Below, piece by piece: positions 1 through 6,396 of a DNA stretch of 21,359 nt (positions are counted from its first letter, which is position 1; each line of letters starts with the position of its first letter). The position numbers were made by a program, and so were the translations under genes. The notes under the pieces were generated by a model, which saw only the letters and a list, made by a program, of their open reading frames with translations, was not told where the DNA came from and did not search any database. This DNA is from CAYRML01 sp964425485 (GTDB lineage Bacteria > Bacillota > Dehalobacteriia > UBA4068): NCBI GenBank assembly GCA_964425485.1, contig CAYRML010000019.1:1-21359 (forward strand), written 5' to 3'.

Positions 1-270
1 ATGGATGGCTTTATTTCTTCGGCCGCAGCCATCTGCGCTTGCCAGCTGGCGCCATTGGCCAAAGACTATATTATCGGCTCTCATCTTTCTTTTGAGCCGG
101 GGCATAAAGCTGTGCTGGATTATTTGCAGATAGAACCGCTGCTCTTTTTGGATATGCGCTTAGGGGAAGGCACGGGAGCGGCTTTGGCTATGCGCATCAT
201 AGATTCTGTTTTTTTGCTCTTGGCCAATATGGCCACTTTTGAGTCGGCCGGCGTAGCGGAAAAAATATAA
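1..270 (+). CDS. cobT: Nicotinate-nucleotide--dimethylbenzimidazole phosphoribosyltransferase, C-terminal fragment (cut by window start)
   Basis: These are the last 89 residues of CobT, which transfers phosphoribose from nicotinate mononucleotide to 5,6-dimethylbenzimidazole (or another base) to make the alpha-ribazole phosphate of the cobalamin lower loop. The family-typical segments are visible: DGFISSAAA at the start, SHLSFEPGH near residues 27-35, and MRLGEGTGAALAM near 52-64. The last one contains the glutamate (E56 here) that in this family acts as catalytic base. Full-length CobT is about 350 residues, so roughly three quarters lies upstream. The ATG at base 1 is almost certainly an internal methionine, not the start. 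The stop codon runs directly into a terminator, so this is the last gene of its transcript. No other cobalamin gene is in the window. The family call is firm. Confidence 0.93.
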   Translation: MDGFISSAAAICACQLAPLAKDYIIGSHLSFEPGHKAVLDYLQIEPLLFLDMRLGEGTGAALAMRIIDSVFLLLANMATFESAGVAEKI

Positions 271-298
271 AAAAAAGAGCTCAGCGAGCTCTTTTTTT
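271..298. terminator. Bidirectional intrinsic terminator between cobT and the convergent membrane protein gene
   Basis: Arms AAAAAAGAGCTC (271-282) and GAGCTCTTTTTT (286-297) pair over 12 bases with a 3-base loop. There is an A run on one side and a T run on the other, so it can work in both directions. The stop codon of the minus-strand gene (283-281, TGA) lies inside the hairpin, so the structure serves both cobT and that gene with no spacer. Confidence 0.85.
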
Positions 299-1564
299 GT
301 AGTATTTATGGTTTCTTTGCGCCAGATTGAAGAAGAGGAGGCCTATGACGATGCTGGCGATAGCCTTGATAATAACTCCCAGCCAGGAGATATCGGCCAA
401 GCCGCCAAGGAAAATTGAAATCACATTGGCAATGACCAAGAGGATTATGATTTGTACGGGTGATGGATTTTTGTTGATGCGGCTATAGCCGTAAGCCGCC
501 GCGGCCGAAGCCAAGAGAAAAATTATCAGGGGCAAAGTGATGGCTGTTTGCATATCCGCGCTGATGGCAAATGCGACGCCGGAGAAAATCAGCCCCAGGA
601 CTATGGCCACGATAAAGAAGATGCCAAGCCCGATGGCTAAAAACGGCAAGGGCAAAAGGGACGAGGCAACGGAGACATTAAAAGCCCTTTTGGTATGTAG
701 AACATCATGATCCATTCTGGGTGCTCGATCCATTCTGGAAGTGGGTTTTTTGCTTCTGCCTATGATCAGAGGCCGTTTTTCTTTGCTGGTGACCAAGAAA
801 TGTTCTTCGGGGATTTCTTTATTTGTTTCCGCTTTGGGGCTTTGTTGGGCGCGCTTTTTAGCATGGGCGGCCAGTATGGCTTCCGCTGCTTCTGTATCTG
901 AAGCCGGCTTTTCTGTTTTTTCCGGTGAATCTTCTCTTACGGAAATTTTCCTCAAAAGAGAGGTCGAAGCCGTAAAGGTTTTTTCCAAAGGATTATCCAA
1001 TTGTTCTTTTTTGGGCAGCTCGGAGATAAAAAGCGATTGCTGCTTGTTGCTGATTCGCGCCTCTTCAGATGCCGAGTTCTCGACGGCATCGGTTTTATTT
1101 GACTTTGTACTGTAAAAAGCCGCGAAGTCTTTATTTTCCTGGTCGGGGATAGGCATGGTTTCCTTTTTAAGATTCATGATGTCGAAGTTTGTCTGTTCGA
1201 TCAGCGTATCTTCCAGCCTCTTGATAGTGTCATAAGCTCGGCCATAGGCGGTATCCTTCTTTTCCTTAATGGGCATATCCATCTTTTGCGAGAATGAAGG
1301 CAGGGCTGAATCATCTTTTTTTGCAGCAGGTATTTCTTTGCCGGCCTGCACAGACTTATCTTGCAGTTCTTTTTCCCGCAGGGCTTTTTCCATCATGGCT
1401 TTATCTAAAGCGCCGGTTTTGGAAATTGTCCATTCTATGGGTTGCCATTCATCCTTATTGAGGTTAAGTGGCAAACCTTTTTGCGGGCGGCTGCTGTTGG
1501 CTGATTTATGGGCGGATGATCTTGGATTTTGTTGATCATTTTTATTATTTGTATTGTTAGGCAA
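281..1564 (-). CDS. Unrecognised protein: long hydrophilic N-terminal region plus four C-terminal membrane segments
   Basis: I do not recognise this 427-residue protein. Residues 1-300 are polar, rich in Lys, Glu, Ser, Asn and Gln, with no signal peptide or known motif, and look largely disordered. Four hydrophobic segments follow, at about 303-335, 342-361, 369-390 and 392-415, and the protein ends in a basic tail (YYKKRAR). The long N-terminal part would probably face the cytoplasm. The reading frame can be opened at GTG 1573, but the ribosome site AAAAGGAG (1580-1573) overlaps that codon. TTG at 1564 has an 8-base spacer and is my chosen start (MPNNTNNK). The gene diverges from the AAA ATPase gene and ends inside the terminator shared with cobT. 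A small in-frame duplication gives RMDRAPRMD near residues 277-285. Reality of the gene is supported by its ribosome site, terminator and clean membrane domain; its function is unknown. Confidence 0.75.
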   Translation of the reverse strand: MPNNTNNKNDQQNPRSSAHKSANSSRPQKGLPLNLNKDEWQPIEWTISKTGALDKAMMEKALREKELQDKSVQAGKEIPAAKKDDSALPSFSQKMDMPIKEKKDTAYGRAYDTIKRLEDTLIEQTNFDIMNLKKETMPIPDQENKDFAAFYSTKSNKTDAVENSASEEARISNKQQSLFISELPKKEQLDNPLEKTFTASTSLLRKISVREDSPEKTEKPASDTEAAEAILAAHAKKRAQQSPKAETNKEIPEEHFLVTSKEKRPLIIGRSKKPTSRMDRAPRMDHDVLHTKRAFNVSVASSLLPLPFLAIGLGIFFIVAIVLGLIFSGVAFAISADMQTAITLPLIIFLLASAAAAYGYSRINKNPSPVQIIILLVIANVISIFLGGLADISWLGVIIKAIASIVIGLLFFNLAQRNHKYYKKRAR

Positions 1565-1603
1565 AATTGCCACTCCTTTTATGTGTTATTATTATTCTGT
1601 TTA

Positions 1604-1632
1604 ATTTTCAACATAAAATCTGCTTTTCCTTC
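1604..1632 (-). promoter_or_regulatory. Candidate sigma-H (Spo0H) promoter for the minus-strand membrane protein gene
   Basis: Read on the minus strand, GAAGGAAAA (1632-1624), an 11-base spacer, then GTTGAAAAT (1612-1604). The Bacillus sigma-H consensus is about RNAGGAWWW, 11-12 bases, RNNGAATWW. The -35 matches at every defined position and the -10 differs only at the T of GAAT. The predicted RNA start near 1598 leaves a leader of about 34 bases before the TTG start. No good sigma-A promoter is visible here. Confidence 0.4.
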
Positions 1633-1662
1633 TTATTATTCTTAATCCATGCAGGAAAGCAG
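1620..1662. repeat. Imperfect inverted repeat between divergent genes
   Basis: CTGCTTTTCCT (1620-1630) faces AGGAAAGCAG (1653-1662). The arms are complementary over 10 bases with one extra T, separated by 22 bases. Each arm carries the AGGAAA core of one of the two outward-facing sigma-H-like -35 elements, so the symmetry may simply reflect paired promoters. The arms could instead form an operator. The 158 bases from 1574 to 1731 hold only this repeat, the two promoter candidates and the two ribosome sites. Confidence 0.5.
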
Positions 1663-1680
1663 CTTTTAAATATGGAATAG
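1651..1680 (+). promoter_or_regulatory. Candidate sigma-H (Spo0H) promoter for the AAA ATPase-MFS unit
   Basis: GCAGGAAAG (1651-1659), a 12-base spacer, then ATGGAATAG (1672-1680). The core AGGA and GAAT elements are perfect, and only the outermost W position of each box is G. The arrangement resembles classical sigma-H promoters such as spoVG of Bacillus. The predicted RNA start near 1687 lies about 45 bases before the ATG at 1732. Confidence 0.45.
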
Positions 1681-1731
1681 GGTAAAGTAATATTTTCGCT
1701 GTTAAGTCATCATGAAAGAGGGCTTTTGATT

Positions 1732-3000
1732 ATGGATAATAGGGGAAAAAAGATATGCGGGCAAAAACAGCTGTCGCGGTTGATGCTTTATAACAGCTTT
1801 CTAGCTGATGATTTACTGCTTTTGCATGAGGAAGTGGAGGATAAGGCGGAGGCTATTTACCAATTTTATCCATTGCTGATACAAAAAAGCAAAGAAAGGG
1901 GCCTTTTTAATAATATTTGGCATTGTTATTTCATAGACAAATTACTGACGGATGATAATCTGTTTGCCCGCACCCTTTCTTGGCAGCCGCCCCGGCAGCT
2001 GGCGGGTACGGATCTGTGGCAGCTGGCCTGCCATGAAGTGGAGTCTTTGCGTCAATATTTTGCGCTGCCTTTGCCTGCTACCGATATAGGCCTGATGGAA
2101 AATATCGTTAAAGATTGGCAGCCTACCATGGCCAATCAGGGCTATGGTCGCGCTTATGGCCGAGCCTTGGCTGATTTTTGCCGGGAGGCTTGTACCTTGT
2201 CCGCGGATGATTTTATGAACAAGCTGGCTGGTTTTCATTATGTTTGGGGTTATGGCGACATCTGTCGCTTCAGCTTCTTCATCTGGAAAAATGGGCTCTG
2301 CGGCATAGCGCGGGCCGATGAGATAAGCCTGCGACAATTGATCGGTTATCAAGAGCAAAAATCGACGCTTTTGGATAATACCAAGGCCTTTCTGTCTGAT
2401 AAACCGGCCAACAATGTGCTTTTATATGGGCCGCAGGGTACCGGCAAATCATCGATGGTTAAGGCCATAGCCAATAATTTCGCCGATGAGGGGTTGCGTC
2501 TGGTGGCTCTTTCCCGATATGATTTGCGGGATATGGCCGAGATCTTGCTCTGTTTGTCCCAATATAGGCAAAAATTCATCCTTTTTCTTGATGATTTTTC
2601 CTTCGATAATGATGAGAAAGATTATAAATATGTCAAGACCTATATAGAAGGCGGAGCGGCTGTGCTGCCGACCAATGTGCTGCTTTATGCCACCTCCAAT
2701 CGCCGCCATCTGGTAGCCGAGAGCTGGCGCGACCGGCGCGAGAACGGAGAGGATATCCATATGGGTGATACAGTTGCGGAAAAGCTGTCTTTATCGCAGC
2801 GTTTCGGCATCACCATCCATTTTCCCTCGCCTGATCAGGAGCAATATCTGGCCATTGTTGAAGGCATAGCCAAAAATGAAGGTTTGGATATCGACAGCCA
2901 AGGCCTGCGTCGGGAAGCATTGAAGTGGGAGCGTTGGCAGAATTCCCGTTCCGCCCGTACGGCCAGGCAATTTATCAATAATATCATGAGCAAAAACTGA
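1732..3000 (+). CDS. AAA-type ATPase of the DUF815 family
   Basis: The 422-residue protein has a helical N-terminal part of about 205 residues and a C-terminal P-loop ATPase module. Walker A is GPQGTGKS at residues 233-240, Walker B is FILFLDDF at 282-289 with the Asp pair D287-D288, and a sensor-type segment ATSNRRH lies at 320-326. The order and wording of these motifs match the DUF815 family of AAA ATPases, which is common in Bacillota; the cellular role is not established. The first possible codon is TTG 1726, but AAAGAGGG (1715-1722) sits only 3 bases before it and 9 bases before ATG 1732, so I use 1732. The gene is followed after 32 bases by an MFS transporter, probably in the same transcript, and is driven by a sigma-H-like promoter. 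Family assignment is fairly secure; the substrate is unknown. Confidence 0.82.
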   Translation: MDNRGKKICGQKQLSRLMLYNSFLADDLLLLHEEVEDKAEAIYQFYPLLIQKSKERGLFNNIWHCYFIDKLLTDDNLFARTLSWQPPRQLAGTDLWQLACHEVESLRQYFALPLPATDIGLMENIVKDWQPTMANQGYGRAYGRALADFCREACTLSADDFMNKLAGFHYVWGYGDICRFSFFIWKNGLCGIARADEISLRQLIGYQEQKSTLLDNTKAFLSDKPANNVLLYGPQGTGKSSMVKAIANNFADEGLRLVALSRYDLRDMAEILLCLSQYRQKFILFLDDFSFDNDEKDYKYVKTYIEGGAAVLPTNVLLYATSNRRHLVAESWRDRRENGEDIHMGDTVAEKLSLSQRFGITIHFPSPDQEQYLAIVEGIAKNEGLDIDSQGLRREALKWERWQNSRSARTARQFINNIMSKN

Positions 3001-3032
3001 CGACTATATGATAGTGCAAAAGAGGACTCTTT

Positions 3033-4256
3033 ATGAATATACTTTCCTCCAAAACAAAATTAGCGCCAGAATTAGCGCGGCCTGATAAAGAAAAATTATG
3101 GACCAGGAATTTTCTTTGCGTATTTATAATCAATGGCTTTTTATTTATGTCTTTTCATCTATTGACGCCCACTTTTCCTTATTTTATTGCCTCTTTAGGC
3201 GGTACGGATAAAGCGGCAGGCATAGCGGCCGCGGCCATTTCCATAGCGGCGCTTATTATTCGGCCTTATGCCGGTTGGGTCATGGACAATAAGGGGCGTA
3301 AGCTGATTCTCATGATCGGCCTGACCATACTGATAGCGGTGGCCTTTTATTATAATACTATCCAGCTGGTTTTGCCGGCCATAGCTTTCCGCTTTGTACA
3401 AGGGCTGGGCTTTGGTATAGCAACCACGGGCGTGACCACATTAGCTTCCGATAGTATTCCCAGGGGTCGTTTTGCCGAAGGTATCAGCCTTTACAGCGTC
3501 ACAGGTTCTGTGGCTTTGGCTATAGCTCCGGCTCTGGGCCTATGGATCATAAATGTGTCGGACTTTCATACTTTGTTTACTTTATCCGGCGCCTTTGCCG
3601 CTGGGGCCTTTATTTTGGCCATGGTTTTCAGTTATGATAAAACCAAAGTGCCGAAGGAGAAAAATCCGCTGGTGCTGAAGGATTTGTTCAGCGTGGATGC
3701 CCTGAGGCCGGCTATGGTTATGCTTTTGGGCTGTATGCCCTTTGGAGCGGCTTTGTCCTTTGTGGCCCTTTATGCCGGTCATCGCGGCATAGGTTATGCC
3801 GGCGTCTATTTCATCATAACCGCTATCGCCATGACTGCTGTGCGTATTGTGACGGCGCGCATAGCCGATAGAAGAGGAGAGGGCTTTTTTGTCTTAATCG
3901 GATTGGGCAGCGGTTTGCTTTCGCTGATCTGTTTAATTTTCGCTCATGATCATGTTCCGTTTCTGGCCAGCGCGGTTTTTTTGGGCGCATGCTTTGGTTT
4001 GATTATGAGTTCTCTGCAATCATTGGCTTTGCGTAATTCGCCGCCACGGAGGAGGGGAGCAGCCAGCGGGACTTTTTTGATCTCCGTAGATTTGGGAACT
4101 GGTATCGGTGGTTTGATTGCCGGCTGGGTGGCTACGGCTTCCGGCTATGATATGATGTTCCCGGTCATGCTCATACCCATGATCGGCTCTTTCATAATGT
4201 ACTTCATCTTCCTTTCAAGCTATAGGCAAAAAAGAGCTCGATCAAGCGGCAGTTAG
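3033..4256 (+). CDS. Major facilitator superfamily transporter (drug/metabolite efflux type)
   Basis: This 407-residue polytopic membrane protein has about 12 hydrophobic segments, the first near residues 25-47. MFS motif A is present between segments 2 and 3 as GWVMDNKGRK (81-90). The proline- and glycine-rich segment ALAIAPALGLWI lies in the first half, and a basic tail (RQKRARSSGS) ends the protein. The substrate cannot be told; related proteins of this size are usually proton-coupled exporters of small molecules. The ribosome site GAGGA (3022-3026) falls within a short dyad AAAGAG-GA-CTCTTT (3019-3032) that touches the ATG, which might slightly mask initiation. It starts 32 bases after the DUF815 ATPase gene with no terminator between, so the two are likely co-transcribed. 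It ends at a strong shared terminator. Confidence 0.85.
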   Translation: MNILSSKTKLAPELARPDKEKLWTRNFLCVFIINGFLFMSFHLLTPTFPYFIASLGGTDKAAGIAAAAISIAALIIRPYAGWVMDNKGRKLILMIGLTILIAVAFYYNTIQLVLPAIAFRFVQGLGFGIATTGVTTLASDSIPRGRFAEGISLYSVTGSVALAIAPALGLWIINVSDFHTLFTLSGAFAAGAFILAMVFSYDKTKVPKEKNPLVLKDLFSVDALRPAMVMLLGCMPFGAALSFVALYAGHRGIGYAGVYFIITAIAMTAVRIVTARIADRRGEGFFVLIGLGSGLLSLICLIFAHDHVPFLASAVFLGACFGLIMSSLQSLALRNSPPRRRGAASGTFLISVDLGTGIGGLIAGWVATASGYDMMFPVMLIPMIGSFIMYFIFLSSYRQKRARSSGS

Positions 4257-4266
4257 ATAGTATAAG

Positions 4267-4317
4267 AAAGACCATTTGTTAACCGATAGGTCTGGTCGGT
4301 TAACAAATGGTCTTTTT
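4267..4317. terminator. Bidirectional intrinsic terminator with 20-bp perfect arms
   Basis: AAAGACCATTTGTTAACCGA (4267-4286) pairs without mismatch with 4296-4315 across a 9-base loop. A T run follows on the plus strand, and an A-rich flank gives the matching T run on the minus strand. It lies between the convergent MFS and lipoprotein genes and can stop both. The arms are unusually long for an intrinsic terminator and contain GTTAAC. Confidence 0.85.
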
Positions 4318-4338
4318 CTGTTATTTTAGACCACAGTT

Positions 4339-4956
4339 TTATTCCGTGGTTTGTGGAGCGGCTTGTTCCATATTTAGTTGATTTTCTATACCGGTGGCTG
4401 AGGATACCGGCTTCAGCACAAAAGTCTTTTCTATTTGCTCTCCGTCAGCAGTCTTTACGATCAGATCCAAGGTATAGGTTTGAGTGGGCGGAGGCAAAGC
4501 ACCGCCGGTTACGGCATCCTTACTGAAGAAGGCGCCACCCAAATCGTCACCGGTGAGCCCCTGTTTGATATTTTCTGCTTTTTTGGAGATAGCGACGATT
4601 TTCCATTGTGTCTCGTTGGCAAAAGTATATTTCAGATAAGTAAATTCCTTATCGCCGCTATAGGTGATATGGAAAACGGAGCGATAATCATCCAAAAGGT
4701 CGGAATTGATTTGCTTTTTATCCATGTTTTCTATATCATCCAAATCAGCTTCCACGATATTTCTGATTTCCATAGAGGCTTTCCATTCACCATCTTCGGC
4801 CGCAAAAGTATAGGGAACCGCAGCTAAGGTGGCGGGGTCATTTTCTTTTAAGATATTGCTATCTTCTTCTTTCAGCGTCAGCGTAAGTCCGTGGCAAGCA
4901 GTCAGCATAAAGATCACCGCAACAACGCAAACGATGGCCAGAATTTTTTTCTTCAT
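4339..4956 (-). CDS. Small secreted lipoprotein of unknown function
   Basis: A 205-residue protein with a textbook lipoprotein signal peptide: basic MKKK, a hydrophobic core, then lipobox LTAC with the lipidated cysteine at C21. The mature part is polar and looks like a beta-rich extracytoplasmic domain, with repeated Thr/Tyr strands such as VFHITYSGDKEFTYLKYTF and TYTLDLIVK. A Gln/Thr-rich tail ends the chain. I do not recognise a named family. The ribosome site AAGGAGG lies about 6 bases before the ATG. The gene begins 51 bases after the tyrS stop on the same strand and no clear terminator or promoter separates them, so read-through from tyrS is likely. Anchoring on the outer face of the cytoplasmic membrane is inferred from the lipobox. 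Confidence 0.8.
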   Translation of the reverse strand: MKKKILAIVCVVAVIFMLTACHGLTLTLKEEDSNILKENDPATLAAVPYTFAAEDGEWKASMEIRNIVEADLDDIENMDKKQINSDLLDDYRSVFHITYSGDKEFTYLKYTFANETQWKIVAISKKAENIKQGLTGDDLGGAFFSKDAVTGGALPPPTQTYTLDLIVKTADGEQIEKTFVLKPVSSATGIENQLNMEQAAPQTTE

Positions 4957-4973
4957 GGATATCCTCCTTATTA

Positions 4974-4994
4974 TTCATGGATCTTGGCCATGAA
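4974..4994. repeat. Small perfect hairpin between tyrS and the lipoprotein gene
   Basis: TTCATGG (4974-4980) and CCATGAA (4988-4994) form 7-bp arms around a 7-base loop. There is no T run next to it on the minus strand, so it does not look like a full intrinsic terminator. It may be an RNA stability or processing element, or chance. Confidence 0.35.
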
Positions 4995-5007
4995 ATATTT
5001 ATTAATT

Positions 5008-6240
5008 TTAAACTAAAATCACCTGATGATAGATTTTTTTACCTTTACGCAGCAATAATTTATCATCGCTGAAATCTTTTTCCGTAATCATAAGCGCAAA
5101 ATCATCCACCCTTTGATTATTGAGGTAGACCCCACCATCTTTAACCAGGCGGCGGCCCTCACTCTTGGAGGCGATAAGGGCGCATTCGCTCATCAGAGAC
5201 AGGATATCAAGGCCTGTGCCGGCAAAGAGAGATTTATCCAGGGTGGTGGAAGGAATATTTTCGCTTTGAGCATTGCCGCCGAAGAGCGCGCGGGCGGTTT
5301 CCTGAGCTTTATCGGCTTCCTCCTGGCCGTGGATAAGTTTGGTCGTTTCATAGGCCAGCACTTCTTTAGCCTTGTTGAGTTGGGCGCCTTCACTTCTGGT
5401 CAGGCTGCGAACTTCACTCATAGGCATGAAGGTCAAAAGGGCCAGGCAATTTGCCACATCGGCATCATCGACATTGCGCCAATATTGATAGAAATCATAG
5501 GCGGGCGTTTTTTCTTTATCGATCCAGACGGCGCCACTTTCTGTTTTGCCCATTTTTTTGCCGGCGCTGTTGACCAGCAGCTTAAAGGTGAGAGCATGAG
5601 CGGCTGCGCCCTCCATGCGGCGTATGAGGTCGGTTCCGGCCAGGATATTAGACCATTGGTCATTACCGCCCATTTGTAATATGCAGCCATAGCGACGATA
5701 AAGTTCCAAAAAGTCATAGGATTGCATGAGCATATAATTGAATTCCAGGAAGGTCAGACCTTTTTCCAGCCGGGATTTGAAACATTCGGCTGTTAGCATG
5801 CGGTTGACGGAGAAATGACGGCCATATTCACTGATAAAATCGATATATTTAAGATCCCAAAGCCAATCGGCATTGTCCACAAGCAGAGCCGCGTTTTTGC
5901 CCTCAAAATCCAAGAAACGGGCGAATTGTTTTTTAAAGCATTCGGTATTATGGCGGATATCATCGCGGGAGAGCATTTTGCGCATGTCGGTGCGACCGGA
6001 AGGGTCGCCAATAGCGGCCGTAGCGCCGCCGACCAAAGCGATAGGCCGATGACCGGCCTTTTGCATATGAGACATGACCATGATCTGGATAAAATGGCCG
6101 ACATGCAAACTGTCCGCTGTGGGGTCAAAGCCTATATAAAAACTGATAGGCTCTTTGCCCAAAAGTTCTCTTACTTCTTCTGCATTAGTGCTTTGTTCGA
6201 TATAGCCTCTTTCTTCCAGGATGTCATAAACATTAGCCAT
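5008..6240 (-). CDS. tyrS: Tyrosyl-tRNA synthetase
   Basis: This class I synthetase charges tRNA-Tyr with tyrosine in the cytoplasm. The 410-residue length is normal for bacterial TyrS. Visible landmarks are YIGFDPTADSLHVGHF with the HIGH-type signature HVGH (46-49), the tyrosine/ATP site segments QSYDFLEL (173-180) and GGNDQW (191-196), and the KMSKS-type loop KMGKT (229-233), which is the TyrS form. An S4-like RNA-binding domain occupies the C-terminal part from about residue 345. The ATG at 6240 is preceded by GAGAGGAGC at normal spacing. A strong vegetative promoter stands about 70 bases upstream. The leader is too short for a T-box riboswitch, unlike many Bacillota tyrS genes. A lipoprotein gene follows on the same strand. 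The identification is firm. Confidence 0.97.
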   Translation of the reverse strand: MANVYDILEERGYIEQSTNAEEVRELLGKEPISFYIGFDPTADSLHVGHFIQIMVMSHMQKAGHRPIALVGGATAAIGDPSGRTDMRKMLSRDDIRHNTECFKKQFARFLDFEGKNAALLVDNADWLWDLKYIDFISEYGRHFSVNRMLTAECFKSRLEKGLTFLEFNYMLMQSYDFLELYRRYGCILQMGGNDQWSNILAGTDLIRRMEGAAAHALTFKLLVNSAGKKMGKTESGAVWIDKEKTPAYDFYQYWRNVDDADVANCLALLTFMPMSEVRSLTRSEGAQLNKAKEVLAYETTKLIHGQEEADKAQETARALFGGNAQSENIPSTTLDKSLFAGTGLDILSLMSECALIASKSEGRRLVKDGGVYLNNQRVDDFALMITEKDFSDDKLLLRKGKKIYHQVILV

Positions 6241-6311
6241 AAGAATGCTCCTCTCGTTTCATAGGAATGCGATAAAAGATGCAATAAGAAAATAAAATTG
6301 TATACTAAATT

Positions 6312-6340
6312 ATAATATCTTTTTTGCTTTTTTTTGTCAA
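6312..6340 (-). promoter_or_regulatory. Vegetative (sigma-A) promoter of tyrS
   Basis: On the minus strand, TTGACA (6340-6335), a 17-base spacer that is almost all A, then TATTAT (6317-6312). A perfect TATAAT also lies at 6314-6309, but with a 20-base spacer. The predicted RNA start near 6305 gives a leader of about 65 bases. It overlaps the promoter of the divergent reductase gene. Confidence 0.75.
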
Positions 6341-6353
6341 GTTATGATATAAT
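6324..6353 (+). promoter_or_regulatory. Extended -10 promoter of the aldo/keto reductase gene
   Basis: The TATAAT at 6348-6353 is preceded by TGA (6345-6347), an extended -10 element. The best -35 is a weak TTGCTT at 6324-6329 with an 18-base spacer. The RNA start would be near 6360, and the ribosome site AGAGGAG (6380-6386) and ATG 6397 follow. This rules out a longer reading frame opening at 6334. Confidence 0.6.
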
Positions 6354-6396
6354 AAATGCAGTAATATTAAGCTTAAAAAAGAGGAGTAGCCTGCTG

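Noticed and set aside
5113..5679. Plus-strand open frame (188 codons) over tyrS
   Set aside because: tyrS on the other strand has all synthetase signatures, and this frame is its antisense shadow.
6241..6305. T-box leader for tyrS
   Set aside because: The space between promoter and start codon is far too short, and the conserved T-box sequence is absent.
6334..6396. N-terminal extension of the aldo/keto reductase to 6334
   Set aside because: It would place the start upstream of the TATAAT and the ribosome site, and the extra residues do not resemble the family.
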